Source of the DNA: DATLWN01 sp964422615
Lineage (GTDB): Bacteria; Pseudomonadota; Zetaproteobacteria; Mariprofundales; Mariprofundaceae
Direction: 5' to 3'
DNA length: 19,833 bases
NCBI GenBank assembly: GCA_964422615.1
Contig: CAYRBJ010000034.1
Span: forward strand, 1 to 19,833
A program made the position numbers and the translations under genes. Shown piece by piece: positions 8,053-15,979 of this stretch; the first letter of the stretch is position 1; the number at the start of each line of letters is the position of its first letter. The notes below the pieces were generated by a model. It was given only the letters and a program-made list of their open reading frames with translations, had not been told where the DNA came from and did not search any database.

Positions 8053-8080
8053 ATTATATTATCAAATTCTAATTTATCAA
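8053..8080 (-). promoter_or_regulatory. Sigma-70 promoter of the thioredoxin gene
   Basis: Read on the minus strand this is TTGATA, a 16-bp AT-rich spacer, then a perfect TATAAT. Both hexamers are at or near consensus in an otherwise GC-rich genome. Transcription would start around 8045, giving an mRNA leader of about 43 nt before the thioredoxin ATG. Confidence 0.8.
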
Positions 8081-8148
8081 GCCGGTCCGCGCTAGGCAGC
8101 CTGCCGGCGAATGCGTTATGCTGGCGGGAACCCAAGGAGGCTGGCGTG

Positions 8149-9804
8149 ATGGCCGACGAATGGATTGACCTGCAATCGCTGAGTGACGAGCCGCCGGAGC
8201 CACCGGAGGCCGTGGGCGGTCCATCGTCTGTGTCGGGCAAGGCAGCCGAGGCGGCGGCCAAGATGGCGCCGAAACTGGAACTCGAGGGCGGCGAGGGTTT
8301 GCTGAACCTCGGAAACACCAGCGCCGTGTCGGGCAATGCGGTGGTCGGCTATCTGCGCGTGCAGTTCGTCGATGTCTACAAGCAGCTCGAGAAGATCACC
8401 GAGGCCAGCAGCCTGGAGGAACGGACAGAGATCTCGACCAAGATCCGCGCCTGGATCAACGCCCTGAACACCTCGGGCCTGATCCCGCTGGATTTCAGGG
8501 TCAAGACCCTGCGCATGCTCGAGCAGTACCTGGACGCGCTGACCGGGGAGATGCGCGGGGTGATCCTGCGTGCCTACAAGGTCGGCGTGCAGCAGACCTA
8601 CGACCAGATGCGCCATGCCACCGAGAAGGACAAGGAGGTCGATGCCGATACGGTCGACAATTTCGCCGAGATCTGCTGCGTGGCCCTGGAGCTGCTCGTC
8701 GCATACATGCTCGAAGAGGCGCGCCACTACCGCGCCCCGTCGCCGCTGGAGGTGCGTCAGGGCCTCGAGATCATCTGGATGGGGCTGTCGATCATCCAGG
8801 GGTGGGCCGTGGATCGTCGCAACCGCGCCCGCATCATGCGTGCGTCGATCCAATTCGAGTTGCTGCGCAAGGTCGATTTCCATTCGCTGTCGAAGCGGGA
8901 TATCAATCGCCTGCCGGGCCTGCTGAACCAACTGGTCGAGACGGATGACATCGACATCCGGGCCGTGCGGGTGGTGTCGAACTACAAGACCGTGAAGAAC
9001 AACAGCTACCTGGTGTCACAGCTGATGAAGTCCCATCAAAGGCCCGTCATCTACCGCACCACGCTGCCGTCCAGCCACGATGCGATTATCACGGATTTCA
9101 CCGCTGTACTGAATCTGGCCCGCCAGCGCATCGAAGATATCGAGGCCAAGCTATCGGGTGGCGGCGAGGCCGGGCTGGTGCTTGAAACGGAGTACGAACA
9201 GACCAAGTTCCTGGCGCGTGTCCTGGATGCCTTCATGGAGACCAAGGCGCGCGACAAGCGTGAGTCTTTGAGCGGCGAGTCGGTGCTGGTGTATCCGGGC
9301 ATCGTACTGGATTTCAGCGTCCGCTTTGTGGCCTGCGCCGCCCTCGATGGCAATGAGGAAGGCATGAGGATCGACATCAGCGATCTGCCCGAGGACAGCC
9401 TGACCGTCGGCAGCATCGTCACCCTGCGCCGCCAGAAGCAGCAGGACGGGCATGCGGTGGTGCGCTGGCTGCGTTGCCGCACCGGCCGCGGTTCCCAGGC
9501 CGGCCTGCAGTTTGCTCCCCGTACCGACTATACGGCACTGGTCATCGTGCATTCACAGGCCGGCGGCAGGAGTACGCGCGGCGAGCCGGGCTTCGTGATC
9601 CACAAGGGCAAGCAACCGCTCGAGATCTGGGTACAGAGCGATCGCGATTTCCCGTCCCGGGTCTATGCCGCCGTCAATCCGGTGACCAGCTATCCCCCGG
9701 CCTATACCGTCATCATGGATCGTCAACCCGACGACAGCGACAGCTACCGCCGTTTCCGGGTGGTGCATAAGGATCCGCCCGGTCTGCCTCGGGTCAGGGG
9801 GTGA
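8149..9804 (+). CDS. Unrecognised 551-residue protein with a PilZ-like C-terminal region
   Basis: I do not recognise the full-length family. Residues 1-60 are acidic, Pro/Ala-rich and probably disordered. Residues from about 65 to 390 are helical and amphipathic with no membrane segment. The C-terminal part is beta-rich: 'EGMRIDISDLPED', then 'VGSIVTLRR', then 'AVVRWLRC' and 'QAGLQFA', the order of the second half of a PilZ barrel (D-x-S, strand, VxW, GLxF). I cannot find the RxxxR motif that binds c-di-GMP, so binding is uncertain. The ATG at 8149 has an AAGGAGG site 8 nt upstream. The open frame upstream of it lies antisense to the thioredoxin gene and is not coding. The gene is convergent with the NERD gene, with the last 11 nt overlapping. 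Confidence 0.8.
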   Translation: MADEWIDLQSLSDEPPEPPEAVGGPSSVSGKAAEAAAKMAPKLELEGGEGLLNLGNTSAVSGNAVVGYLRVQFVDVYKQLEKITEASSLEERTEISTKIRAWINALNTSGLIPLDFRVKTLRMLEQYLDALTGEMRGVILRAYKVGVQQTYDQMRHATEKDKEVDADTVDNFAEICCVALELLVAYMLEEARHYRAPSPLEVRQGLEIIWMGLSIIQGWAVDRRNRARIMRASIQFELLRKVDFHSLSKRDINRLPGLLNQLVETDDIDIRAVRVVSNYKTVKNNSYLVSQLMKSHQRPVIYRTTLPSSHDAIITDFTAVLNLARQRIEDIEAKLSGGGEAGLVLETEYEQTKFLARVLDAFMETKARDKRESLSGESVLVYPGIVLDFSVRFVACAALDGNEEGMRIDISDLPEDSLTVGSIVTLRRQKQQDGHAVVRWLRCRTGRGSQAGLQFAPRTDYTALVIVHSQAGGRSTRGEPGFVIHKGKQPLEIWVQSDRDFPSRVYAAVNPVTSYPPAYTVIMDRQPDDSDSYRRFRVVHKDPPGLPRVRG

Positions 9805-10819
9805 AATGGAAGTGATGCCCGTGCGGGCCGATCATGTCCGCATAGCGTGGCGTCGCCCGCAGTAGGCGCCAGCCCCGCGGGGAACGCTGCCCCGGATGCA
9901 GGGTGATCAACCGTCCGTCCTCGATGATCGAGGCCATGCCGTCGCTCATCGCCACCACCTGCATGATGCTTTTGCGGCGGCGGTGATGGTGGGACCTGGC
10001 ATGGTGCCTGGGCCTGGCATGGTGCCTGGCCACACGTCGTTTCCCCGCCACCGGCACCGTCGTCGGCTTTGCCATGGTAAGCGGTGCCGGTCTATAGCGC
10101 ACCACGGGGGGTGCTACGGTCGCGGCGGGGGGTGAACGCAGGGTGGGGGTGAACGCAAGAATGCAGGCGGCCGCCGCCGCCAGCGCATGGCCGGCCGGTT
10201 TGCGCCAGATGCTGCCATAGCGCAGTTGCCGCCAGCGCGCATGGCGCCTGTGCTCGGCCGGGGAGGTGATCATGGCCTGGCGCAGGGTTTCGAGGCTGTG
10301 CTGGACATCGAAGGACACGGCCTGCTCCTCCAGGGAGAAGATATGCCTCGTCAGTTCCGCCGGCAGCAGCACCTCGTCCGGCTTGTCATCGGGCAGGCGG
10401 GCGCGGGCGAACACCACCAGGCTGCGTACCGGCACATCGCCGGCCAGCCGGCGCAGGGCCGCGACATGGCGGCTGTTGTCCAGGGTCGGGTTGGCAAAGC
10501 GACGCTGCCGGCCTCCGGCCAGCGACTGCGTCCATACCACATCGTTGGCCTGGCCGGTGATGCGTCCGCCCTGGCTGGCGGTTTCAATGACGAGATAGCC
10601 CGCCGGGCCGCAGATCAGGTGGTCGATACGGGTGGTGCCGCCATCCCCGTCGGGGATCAGCACATCGTGCAGCAGCGTGTAGTCGCCCTTCGGCAGCACG
10701 GACAGGGCCATGCCGACGCGGAACTCGCTGAGCCAGGCGGTCAGATACGGCCAGTACAGCTTAAGGGCGACCAGCGCCAGCACCAGCATGGCCGTCGGGG
10801 GAAGCAGGGCCTCAACCAT
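9794..10819 (-). CDS. NERD-domain protein with His/Arg-rich tail (catalytic Lys missing)
   Basis: A 341-residue protein. An N-terminal hydrophobic helix (about 5-28) is followed by a NERD (nuclease-related) domain (about 34-145) with 'GGTTRIDHLICGPAGYLVIE'. A second hydrophobic helix (about 208-226) and a Pro/His/Arg-rich segment (about 255-285, 'ARHHARPRHHARSHHH') come next, then a short folded C-terminus. NERD belongs to the PD-(D/E)XK nuclease-like superfamily. Asp66 and Glu79 are present, but the ExK lysine is replaced by Ala81, so nuclease activity is doubtful. The His-rich stretch could bind metal or nucleic acid. The start at 10819 lacks a clear ribosome-binding site. Two further NERD paralogues lie at 15128 and 16675, but they carry zinc ribbons instead of this tail. 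Confidence 0.82.
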   Translation of the reverse strand: MVEALLPPTAMLVLALVALKLYWPYLTAWLSEFRVGMALSVLPKGDYTLLHDVLIPDGDGGTTRIDHLICGPAGYLVIETASQGGRITGQANDVVWTQSLAGGRQRRFANPTLDNSRHVAALRRLAGDVPVRSLVVFARARLPDDKPDEVLLPAELTRHIFSLEEQAVSFDVQHSLETLRQAMITSPAEHRRHARWRQLRYGSIWRKPAGHALAAAAACILAFTPTLRSPPAATVAPPVVRYRPAPLTMAKPTTVPVAGKRRVARHHARPRHHARSHHHRRRKSIMQVVAMSDGMASIIEDGRLITLHPGQRSPRGWRLLRATPRYADMIGPHGHHFHFTP

Positions 10820-10890
10820 GGGCCATCATAGAGGCGGTGCCCGTGCCAGTTCAATGCGCGATCCCGACGCCACCAGCCGGGAGCCGGATG

Positions 10891-12264
10891 CTAGCGGGTC
10901 TTCGGATCCCGGCGCAGGACGCCACGGGCGAAGAATATCTCCGAGGAACCGAGACTACGCAACTTGAAGCGGCCGCGGGCGAAAGCCGCGGCCGGGATGA
11001 CGAAGGCGTTGTCCACCGGCCCGTTCACCGCCGAATTGACCATGATATCGCCGTTGGCATGCACATATACCGGCCAGGTCAACACGAGGATGAGATTGCC
11101 GTACTGCAGATCCTTCTGGTAGATCTTGGCCTCGAGTGCATGCACGCCGGTGCGCGCGAACACCATGACGTAGTGGCGGGTCGGATCCCCGTCGGTTTCG
11201 GTGAGGGTCAGCTGCCAGTGTCGGCCCTCCATGGCGGCGACGACGCGCTCGGTCGCGGCGATCTGTTTGCGGGCGTAGGCAAGCTTCGTCCTGGCCTCGG
11301 CCATCGCCGCCCGGCGGGCGTGCGTATAGGGGAGCAGGGCCTGCTTCACATCGGCGAGGATCCGGGCATCCGGTTTCGCATACTCGGCATCGTTCAAGAC
11401 GCCGAGCGCCGTAAATTTGGCCGCCCTGCTGTAGGTATGCATCGCTGCCCGGCGGATTTCGGCATCGCTGCGTTGCAGGTTTTTCGTCTTGGTGACGAAG
11501 AAGGGATCCAGCCCCAGCGGCGCCATGGCCTGCCGGTAGGTCTTCAGCATGGCGGAGCAAGTGCCGGCCGCCCTGAGCTGCAGCTGCAGCCAGGCATCCG
11601 GCATGGCCGTGCTGAACGGCAGTTCGTAGTTGCGGTTGGACAACCGCACCAGCATGGCTGCGCCGAAGCCTGGCAGAACACGGTGGCCGGTGATGGGGTG
11701 GTGGGCGGTGGCCTTGGCATAGGCATGGATGGCGGACGCCTCGGCAACGGCGTAGCGATTGTAGGCATCCATGGCCTGCGCGAAGTCGTGGGCGGTGTAG
11801 TCGGTAAGCCGCTTGGCATACATCACCTTTTGCAGCGCTGCGATCGGCTGCAGCAGGCCGATGAAGGCGCGCCAGGCGCTCAGCCCGCCCTTGTCCGCCA
11901 GTGACGCCAGTGCCGTGAAGTCGTCGCCGGCCGTCGGCATGTAGCCGCCCCGCAGGATGGCGATGATGCGCGGGGAGGCGAAGAAACGCTTGCGTGCATC
12001 GGCCATGGCCAGTCCGGGCTTGGCGGCATGGACCTCGGCCTTCGGAAAGGTGTGTGCCTGGCCGGGGGTGATACCATTGATGCCGCCATCGTGGCAGGCA
12101 TCGATGGCCAGCGTCGTCGTGGTATGCGTGCTGGCGCTGACCGGGCCCTCGCAATAGCCGCGCGCCACCTCGACCCCGTCGTTCAGCACCACGGCCCGCT
12201 CGGCCGCGGCGGCAGTCGGGCACAGGGCCAGGGCCAGGGCCAGGCAAGCGAATTGTGGCTTCAT
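10891..12264 (-). CDS. Exported protein of unknown function
   Basis: A 457-residue protein that I do not recognise. Residues 1-21 form a clear signal peptide (short basic start, hydrophobic core, cleavage after AAA), so it is periplasmic or secreted; there is no lipobox. The mature part is mixed helical with several conserved-looking Cys ('GYCEGP', 'DACHDGG' and 'GTCSAM') that could form disulfides. The C-terminal third looks beta-rich ('HWQLTLTETDGDP', 'VHALEAKIYQKD', 'LVLTWPVYVHANGDI'). No ribosome-binding site is obvious before the ATG at 12264. The NERD gene lies 71 bp downstream and a small soluble-protein gene 39 bp upstream, all on the same strand. GC content and codon use look like the neighbours. 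Confidence 0.75.
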   Translation of the reverse strand: MKPQFACLALALALCPTAAAAERAVVLNDGVEVARGYCEGPVSASTHTTTTLAIDACHDGGINGITPGQAHTFPKAEVHAAKPGLAMADARKRFFASPRIIAILRGGYMPTAGDDFTALASLADKGGLSAWRAFIGLLQPIAALQKVMYAKRLTDYTAHDFAQAMDAYNRYAVAEASAIHAYAKATAHHPITGHRVLPGFGAAMLVRLSNRNYELPFSTAMPDAWLQLQLRAAGTCSAMLKTYRQAMAPLGLDPFFVTKTKNLQRSDAEIRRAAMHTYSRAAKFTALGVLNDAEYAKPDARILADVKQALLPYTHARRAAMAEARTKLAYARKQIAATERVVAAMEGRHWQLTLTETDGDPTRHYVMVFARTGVHALEAKIYQKDLQYGNLILVLTWPVYVHANGDIMVNSAVNGPVDNAFVIPAAAFARGRFKLRSLGSSEIFFARGVLRRDPKTR

Positions 12265-12278
12265 GCTTGTAGGTACGG

Positions 12279-12300
12279 GACCAGCCGGGCGGGTCTGGTC
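12279..12300 (-). terminator. Possible hairpin downstream of the 12304 gene
   Basis: GACCAG (12279-12284) pairs with CTGGTC (12295-12300) and the loop is GC-rich. It lies in the 39-bp gap after the small-protein stop. There is no T-tract, so it could instead be a leader hairpin of the exported-protein gene. Confidence 0.3.
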
Positions 12301-12303
12301 GTT

Positions 12304-12675
12304 TCAGGCCACCCGGCCCGGGCGTTCGGCCTCAGTGACGGTATCGGCAAGATACGATTTCAGGGTGGTCCGGAGCTGTTGCAGCAGCGTCACGAAGCTG
12401 AGCATGCGCATGCTGGGGTAGGTGATGGAGGTCTCCGGAGAGAAAAAGGCTTCGGCCTGCTTCAGCAGCGATTTGCACAGGGTGTTGGTCATCGCCAGAT
12501 CGTCCTCGTCGCTGCCCTCGAGTTGCCCGGCCATGTGCACGAGCTGGTCGATCAGATCGTCGATGTAGCGGCTGTCCTTGCCCGGCAGGCCGAAGATGGC
12601 GAGATCCTCCGGCCTGTTTTCGAGGCTCTGCCATGCCGCCTTCAATGCCCGCAACCGTTGCGAGATCTCGTTCAT
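12304..12675 (-). CDS. Small soluble helical protein, unknown function
   Basis: A 123-residue protein that I do not recognise. It is almost entirely helical and acidic, with 'SQRLRALKAAWQSLENR' near the N-terminus and 'YIDDLIDQLVHMAGQLEG' in the middle, and no membrane segment or signal peptide. The ATG at 12675 is preferred because it has an AAGGGG site 5-6 nt upstream. An in-frame ATG at 12717 would lie only 5 nt after a TATAAT hexamer (12723-12728), which would leave it leaderless. The promoter location therefore supports the shorter form. Confidence 0.68.
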   Translation of the reverse strand: MNEISQRLRALKAAWQSLENRPEDLAIFGLPGKDSRYIDDLIDQLVHMAGQLEGSDEDDLAMTNTLCKSLLKQAEAFFSPETSITYPSMRMLSFVTLLQQLRTTLKSYLADTVTEAERPGRVA

Positions 12676-12722
12676 CGCACCCCTTCTTGCCCCATGCCGG
12701 CGGAAAAGCTCATCCATAAGCG

Positions 12723-12751
12723 ATTATACTTAACTCACTGCCGATTGTTCC
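12723..12751 (-). promoter_or_regulatory. Probable promoter of the 12304 gene
   Basis: On the minus strand there is a perfect TATAAT -10 with GGAACA 17 bp upstream as a weak -35. The start site would fall near 12716, giving a leader of about 40 nt before the ATG at 12675. Confidence 0.5.
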
Positions 12752-12880
12752 AAAGCCCACGAAGATTGCAAGTGATTTGGAGCACGTATACGCGGACATA
12801 TCCGAGCCGGCGACGTGGCGCAAGCCGGTGCTGACGGTCTAAGTTACCGATAGGGAAACTTTTCGCCCGAGGAGGCACGC

Positions 12881-13267
12881 ATGCTGACCATCGATTTGGA
12901 AACCATCTGCTTTATCATTATCAAGGCGCGCGAGTTTCAGGCCAAGGAGGATGTGGTGATTCCCGAGCCATTGCCCGACAGTCCGTCGGAGAACTGGGCG
13001 CGGCAGGTGCTGGCCGACCATGCCGGCGATCCGACGCTGCAGGAGGCGAGCGCGGCCATCAATGCCCTGAACGACGATGAGCTGTCCGAACTGGTGGCCC
13101 TGATGTGGCTGGGCCGCGGTGACTATACGCTGGACGAGTGGGACACGGCCGTGGCCGACGCGGCGGCCGAGCGCAGCGACCATACGCCGCTGTATCTGCT
13201 GACCCATCCCGAGGTCGCCTTCTACCTGGAGGAGGGACTGGCCTTGCACGGCCTTGCCTGTGAATAG
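12881..13267 (+). CDS. DUF3775 family protein
   Basis: A 128-residue acidic cytosolic protein. The C-terminal two-thirds match what I know of DUF3775: 'LSELVALMWLGRGD' followed by a W-x-x-A/V acidic helix, then 'TPLYLLTHPEVAFYLEEGL'. The length is normal and the function is unknown. The ATG at 12881 has a strong GAGGAGG site 7 nt upstream. It appears to be a single-gene unit: the gene on its left is divergent and the one on its right is convergent, separated by a hairpin. Confidence 0.85.
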   Translation: MLTIDLETICFIIIKAREFQAKEDVVIPEPLPDSPSENWARQVLADHAGDPTLQEASAAINALNDDELSELVALMWLGRGDYTLDEWDTAVADAAAERSDHTPLYLLTHPEVAFYLEEGLALHGLACE

Positions 13268-13293
13268 CCCGATGCCATCACCGGCATGCCGGG
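13268..13293. terminator. Hairpin between convergent genes
   Basis: CCCGATGCC pairs with GGCAT-gc-CGGG, a 9-bp stem with a 2-nt bulge and a 6-nt loop. It sits directly after the DUF3775 stop and 14 bp from the stop of the small membrane protein on the other strand. It is a plausible shared terminator, without a clear T-tract. Confidence 0.45.
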
Positions 13294-13306
13294 CGGATGG
13301 ATCGTC

Positions 13307-13612
13307 CTAGGAATCGGACAGGTCGGCGCGCGTCAGCGTGGACATCAGCTCGCGGTAAGCAGGGCGCCGGCCCAGCCACAGGCGCGTGAAGAAGAAGGAG
13401 ATCGGCCCGATCCGGAACAGCACCACCACCCACATCACCCACGTGATGGCCTCCACCCAGGACAGGCCGATCATGCCCTCGGTGACGAGCCTCGGATAGG
13501 TGAAAAAGTAGAAGAGCAGGATGAAGATGACGATGAGGGCGATGGCGATGCCAATGTTCTCCTGCGTCTTCTTGATGCGCTTGATGATCTCGGCCCGTTC
13601 CTGATCCGCCAT
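13307..13612 (-). CDS. Small inner-membrane protein, unknown function
   Basis: A 101-residue protein that I do not recognise. A basic, amphipathic N-terminal helix (1-19) precedes a strong transmembrane helix (about 20-38, 'IGIAIALIVIFILLFYFF'). A second hydrophobic stretch lies at about 50-66 ('WVEAITWVMWVVVLF') and a cytosolic tail follows. There is no signal peptidase site. The ATG at 13612 has an AGGAG site 7 nt upstream. It lies just downstream of a secreted repeat protein on the same strand and may share its transcript. Confidence 0.72.
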   Translation of the reverse strand: MADQERAEIIKRIKKTQENIGIAIALIVIFILLFYFFTYPRLVTEGMIGLSWVEAITWVMWVVVLFRIGPISFFFTRLWLGRRPAYRELMSTLTRADLSDS

Positions 13613-13696
13613 TGCAAGCTCCTGCCTGTGATTGATGGCGGCTGATATTATCCGTTTGCCGGCCTCTGACCAAGCGTGATGATTGCGTTGTACGGC

Positions 13697-14018
13697 CTAG
13701 TCGCGGTCTCCGCGCATGNNNNNNNNNNNNNNNNNNNNNNNNNNNNNNNNNNNNNNNNNNNNNNNNNNNNNNNNNNNNNNNNNNNNNNNNNNNNNNNNNN
13801 NNNNNNNNNNNNNNNNNNCCGCGCATGCCGCGACGGTCTCCGCGCATGCCGCGACGGTCGCCGCGCATGCCGGGTCCGCCGTTCGGGTTCTGCATGCCTT
13901 GCTGCATGCCCGGGCCGCCCCCCATGCCGCCTGACATATCGCCATTGCCATCGGCCGCCATCGCCTGGCCGCCGATCAGAAATGCGGCCAGGGCCGATAT
14001 CAGCAGATATTTGTTCAT
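13697..14018 (-). CDS. Secreted Gly/Met-rich protein with 7-residue repeats, interrupted by assembly gap
   Basis: The start is the ATG at 14018, with GGAGG 7 nt upstream. Residues 1-21 form a signal peptide (cleavage after QAMA). A low-complexity part rich in Gly, Met, Gln and Asn follows, then tandem GMRGDRR repeats encoded by a 21-bp unit. The repeats run into 100 Ns (13719-13818). Beyond the gap the same repeat continues as 'MRGDRD' and stops at 13697. The two sides are in frame only if the true gap is a multiple of three, so the N count is a placeholder. I do not recognise the family; the RGD triplets are probably incidental to the repeat. True length is unknown. Confidence 0.7.
13719..13818. 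other. Assembly gap (100 N) inside a tandem repeat
   Basis: Exactly 100 Ns, the usual placeholder for a gap of unknown size. It lies within the 21-bp repeat array, so the repeat probably broke the assembly. Confidence 0.97.
13819..13878 (-). repeat. 21-bp tandem repeat encoding GMRGDRR
   Basis: Two full 21-bp units (13819-13839 and 13840-13860) differ at one base, and a third, partial unit follows. The array continues into the N gap and reappears on its other side (13701-13718). Confidence 0.85.
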
Positions 14019-14058
14019 GGCCATCCTCCCCTGTCGCGCCGGTGGGCGCGTGCTGACC

Positions 14059-14067
14059 ATTCTAGCA
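14059..14067 (-). promoter_or_regulatory. Possible extended -10 promoter of the repeat-protein gene
   Basis: On the minus strand TGC-TAGAAT reads as an extended -10 element (TGn plus a TATAAT-like hexamer), about 40 bp before the ATG at 14018. No -35 is evident. Confidence 0.35.
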
Positions 14068-14118
14068 TGGCCGGCTGGCAGCTGCCCGATGGTCCGCCCG
14101 GGCCGCCATGCGCTGGAC

Positions 14119-14142
14119 GGCTGACCGGACGGGGCGTCAGCC
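14119..14142 (-). terminator. Hairpin at the end of the methyltransferase gene
   Basis: GGCTGAC and GTCAGCC form a 7-bp stem with a 10-nt loop that overlaps the methyltransferase stop codon (14137-14139). There is no T-tract, so this is only a candidate. Confidence 0.3.
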
Positions 14143-14940
14143 GAAGGCGAGCAGGTAATCGTGCGGGATGGCCAGGCCATCCGGGCCGTGGAACTCGCGT
14201 GCGAAGGCGGCCACCTCGTCGCGCACCTCGCGCCTACCCCCTTCCGGCAGGGCGTCGAACTGCTGCTTTAGAATGTCCGAGGCCTCGACCAAGTCCCAGT
14301 AGGTGTCGAACGATTCGAAGCGGTAGTGGAAGGTGCGGCGCTCCACCGTGAAGGTGTCGAAGCCGGCCTGCGTCAGCATCGTATCCAGCAGCCCGGGCTG
14401 GCCCAATGAGGAGATCTTGTCCGAGGCCGGATACTGCTCCTCGGGGATGCGCCCGGCGAAGGCGCGGTGCGCCCAGTGCATCGTGGTCATCGTCTCCGGC
14501 GTGCTCCACACCGCCAGCGCGAACCTGCCGCCGGGTTTGAGCACCCGTCGCATCTCACAAAGCCCCGCCTCGGAATCCTCGAACAGCATGACGCCGAAGC
14601 GGCAGCAAAGCGCATCGAAGGAAGCGTCGGCAAAGCGCATGTGTTCGGCCGGCATGGCCTCGAAGGCGATATTCGCCAGCCTCGCCTCGTGCGCCTTGCG
14701 GCTCGCCACCTCGATCATCGGAGGGGCGGCGTCGATGGCGGTGAAGTAGGCATGGGGGTTGCGGCCGGCCAGCGTCAGCGCCGGCTCGCCTGTGCCGCAG
14801 GCCACGTCGAGCACCCTATCGCCGGGTGCGACCGGCAATACCTCCAGCATCGCCTCGCCCACCGGCGCGATGTAGGGCAGCCACAGGTCGAATTTTTCCG
14901 CGATCCTGCCCCAGTCGGGCTGTTGTATCTGATTGCTCAT
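14137..14940 (-). CDS. Class I SAM-dependent methyltransferase
   Basis: A 267-residue cytosolic protein. Motif I 'VLDVACGTGEPAL' (43-55) binds S-adenosylmethionine, an acidic residue follows in 'YFTAIDAAPPMIEVA', and the post-motif regions 'FDALCCRFGVMLFED' and 'MRRVLKPGGRFALAVW' match the UbiE/Methyltransf_11 group. The C-terminal half (about 165-267) would form the substrate lid. The substrate is unknown; small-molecule methylation is most likely. The ATG at 14940 has a strong AAAGGAGG site. It is divergent from the NERD gene at 15128 across about 190 bp. Confidence 0.9.
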   Translation of the reverse strand: MSNQIQQPDWGRIAEKFDLWLPYIAPVGEAMLEVLPVAPGDRVLDVACGTGEPALTLAGRNPHAYFTAIDAAPPMIEVASRKAHEARLANIAFEAMPAEHMRFADASFDALCCRFGVMLFEDSEAGLCEMRRVLKPGGRFALAVWSTPETMTTMHWAHRAFAGRIPEEQYPASDKISSLGQPGLLDTMLTQAGFDTFTVERRTFHYRFESFDTYWDLVEASDILKQQFDALPEGGRREVRDEVAAFAREFHGPDGLAIPHDYLLAFG

Positions 14941-15127
14941 CGGCTGCCTCCTTTACCGGCCTGGAAGCCTAGCATAAGTGCAAGTCCCTAGGCGTTTTCA
15001 GCGGGAGTCGTGACGCTGGTCATGTTCCCGGCCGGGACGAGGGTATCTGATGGGTGTCCGGCCCCAACGGCGAATAGGTGGTGAATGATGGTGAAGTCCA
15101 AGGTATCACGCATGCGGGAACATCAGG

Positions 15128-15946
15128 ATGTTTGATATCGCGTATCTGGATGGAATGGTGACGAACGAATTGTGGTGGGTGCTGCCGCCGCTGGTACTGC
15201 TGCTGCTTGTCAGGACATCCGCTTTCAGCGGCCTGGTCGGTGGATGGATGCTGCTTATGGCGGTGAAGCTGGGCCTGGATGAGAACGAATACCACCTGGT
15301 CAGGCACGTGACGCTGCCGGATGTTGCCGGCACCGCCTGCCTCGATCACGTCATCGTCTCGCCGTACGGCGTATTCATGTGTGAAACGAACAGCATGGGG
15401 GGCAGGATCTCCGGTGGCAGGAACCAGGCGAGCTGGGTCCGCCAGGTCGGCAAGCACGAATCCACGTTCCATAACCCGCTGCTGCAGCACCATCGGCATG
15501 CCAAGATGCTGCAGGCGGTGCTCGGGCTCGATGCCGGCAAGGTGCTGCCGGTGCTGGTATTCGTCGGAAACGGCAGCTTCAAGACCGGGATGCCGGAGCA
15601 TGTGACAAGAACGGGCGGATACATCCGCTACATCAAGTCCAGGACCATTCCCATTCTCACCAAGGCGGAAGTGGCCCGCCTCAGCGAGAGGCTGGCATCG
15701 GGCCAGCTTGAGCCTGCGGGCAAACCCGGTGCCGGGCCGGCAACGCGGGGCGGGAATGCGGCGAAGGCGCCGGAGAAAACCTGCCCGCGCTGCAGCAGCA
15801 CCATGATCCTGCGTGTGGCCAGCAAGGGCGCCCAGGCCGGCCAGAAGTTCTGGGTATGTTCGGGATATCCGAAGTGCAAGTCCGTCGTTTCGGCGAATGC
15901 CCGCCCGCGGCGAGCCCCGGAATTCGGTCCTCCGAAGCTGACCTGA
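15128..15946 (+). CDS. NERD-domain protein with topoisomerase-type zinc ribbon (module 1)
   Basis: A 272-residue protein. One or two hydrophobic helices (about 15-46) anchor it to the membrane. The NERD domain (about 50-150) carries 'CLDHVIVSPYGVFMCE' with Asp73 and Glu85; the ExK lysine is Asn87, so nuclease activity is doubtful. A linker leads to a C4 zinc ribbon (Cys219, Cys222, Cys244, Cys250; 'CPRC' and 'FWVCSGYPKC') of the type at the C-terminus of bacterial topoisomerase I, which binds single-stranded DNA or RNA. It is a close paralogue of the gene at 16675, and the last codons and 3' flank are almost identical. It converges on an SPW gene with a strong hairpin between. Only a weak CAGG site precedes the ATG. 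Confidence 0.88.
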   Translation: MFDIAYLDGMVTNELWWVLPPLVLLLLVRTSAFSGLVGGWMLLMAVKLGLDENEYHLVRHVTLPDVAGTACLDHVIVSPYGVFMCETNSMGGRISGGRNQASWVRQVGKHESTFHNPLLQHHRHAKMLQAVLGLDAGKVLPVLVFVGNGSFKTGMPEHVTRTGGYIRYIKSRTIPILTKAEVARLSERLASGQLEPAGKPGAGPATRGGNAAKAPEKTCPRCSSTMILRVASKGAQAGQKFWVCSGYPKCKSVVSANARPRRAPEFGPPKLT

Positions 15947-15979
15947 TACATCCTTCGACATCGCGATGCGCACAAACCA

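Noticed and set aside
10837..11904. Long plus-strand open frame opposite the exported-protein gene
   Set aside because: It is an antisense shadow in GC-rich DNA: composition is Gly/Arg/His-rich with no domain, and the minus strand has a signal peptide and coherent protein.
13819..13878. CRISPR-like array
   Set aside because: The 21-bp units are directly adjacent without spacers and encode a 7-residue peptide repeat.
13278..14180. 300-codon frame reading through the N gap and joining the repeat protein to the small membrane protein region
   Set aside because: It depends on the arbitrary 100-N length. The repeat phase instead leads to the stop at 13697, and the small membrane protein has its own start and ribosome-binding site.
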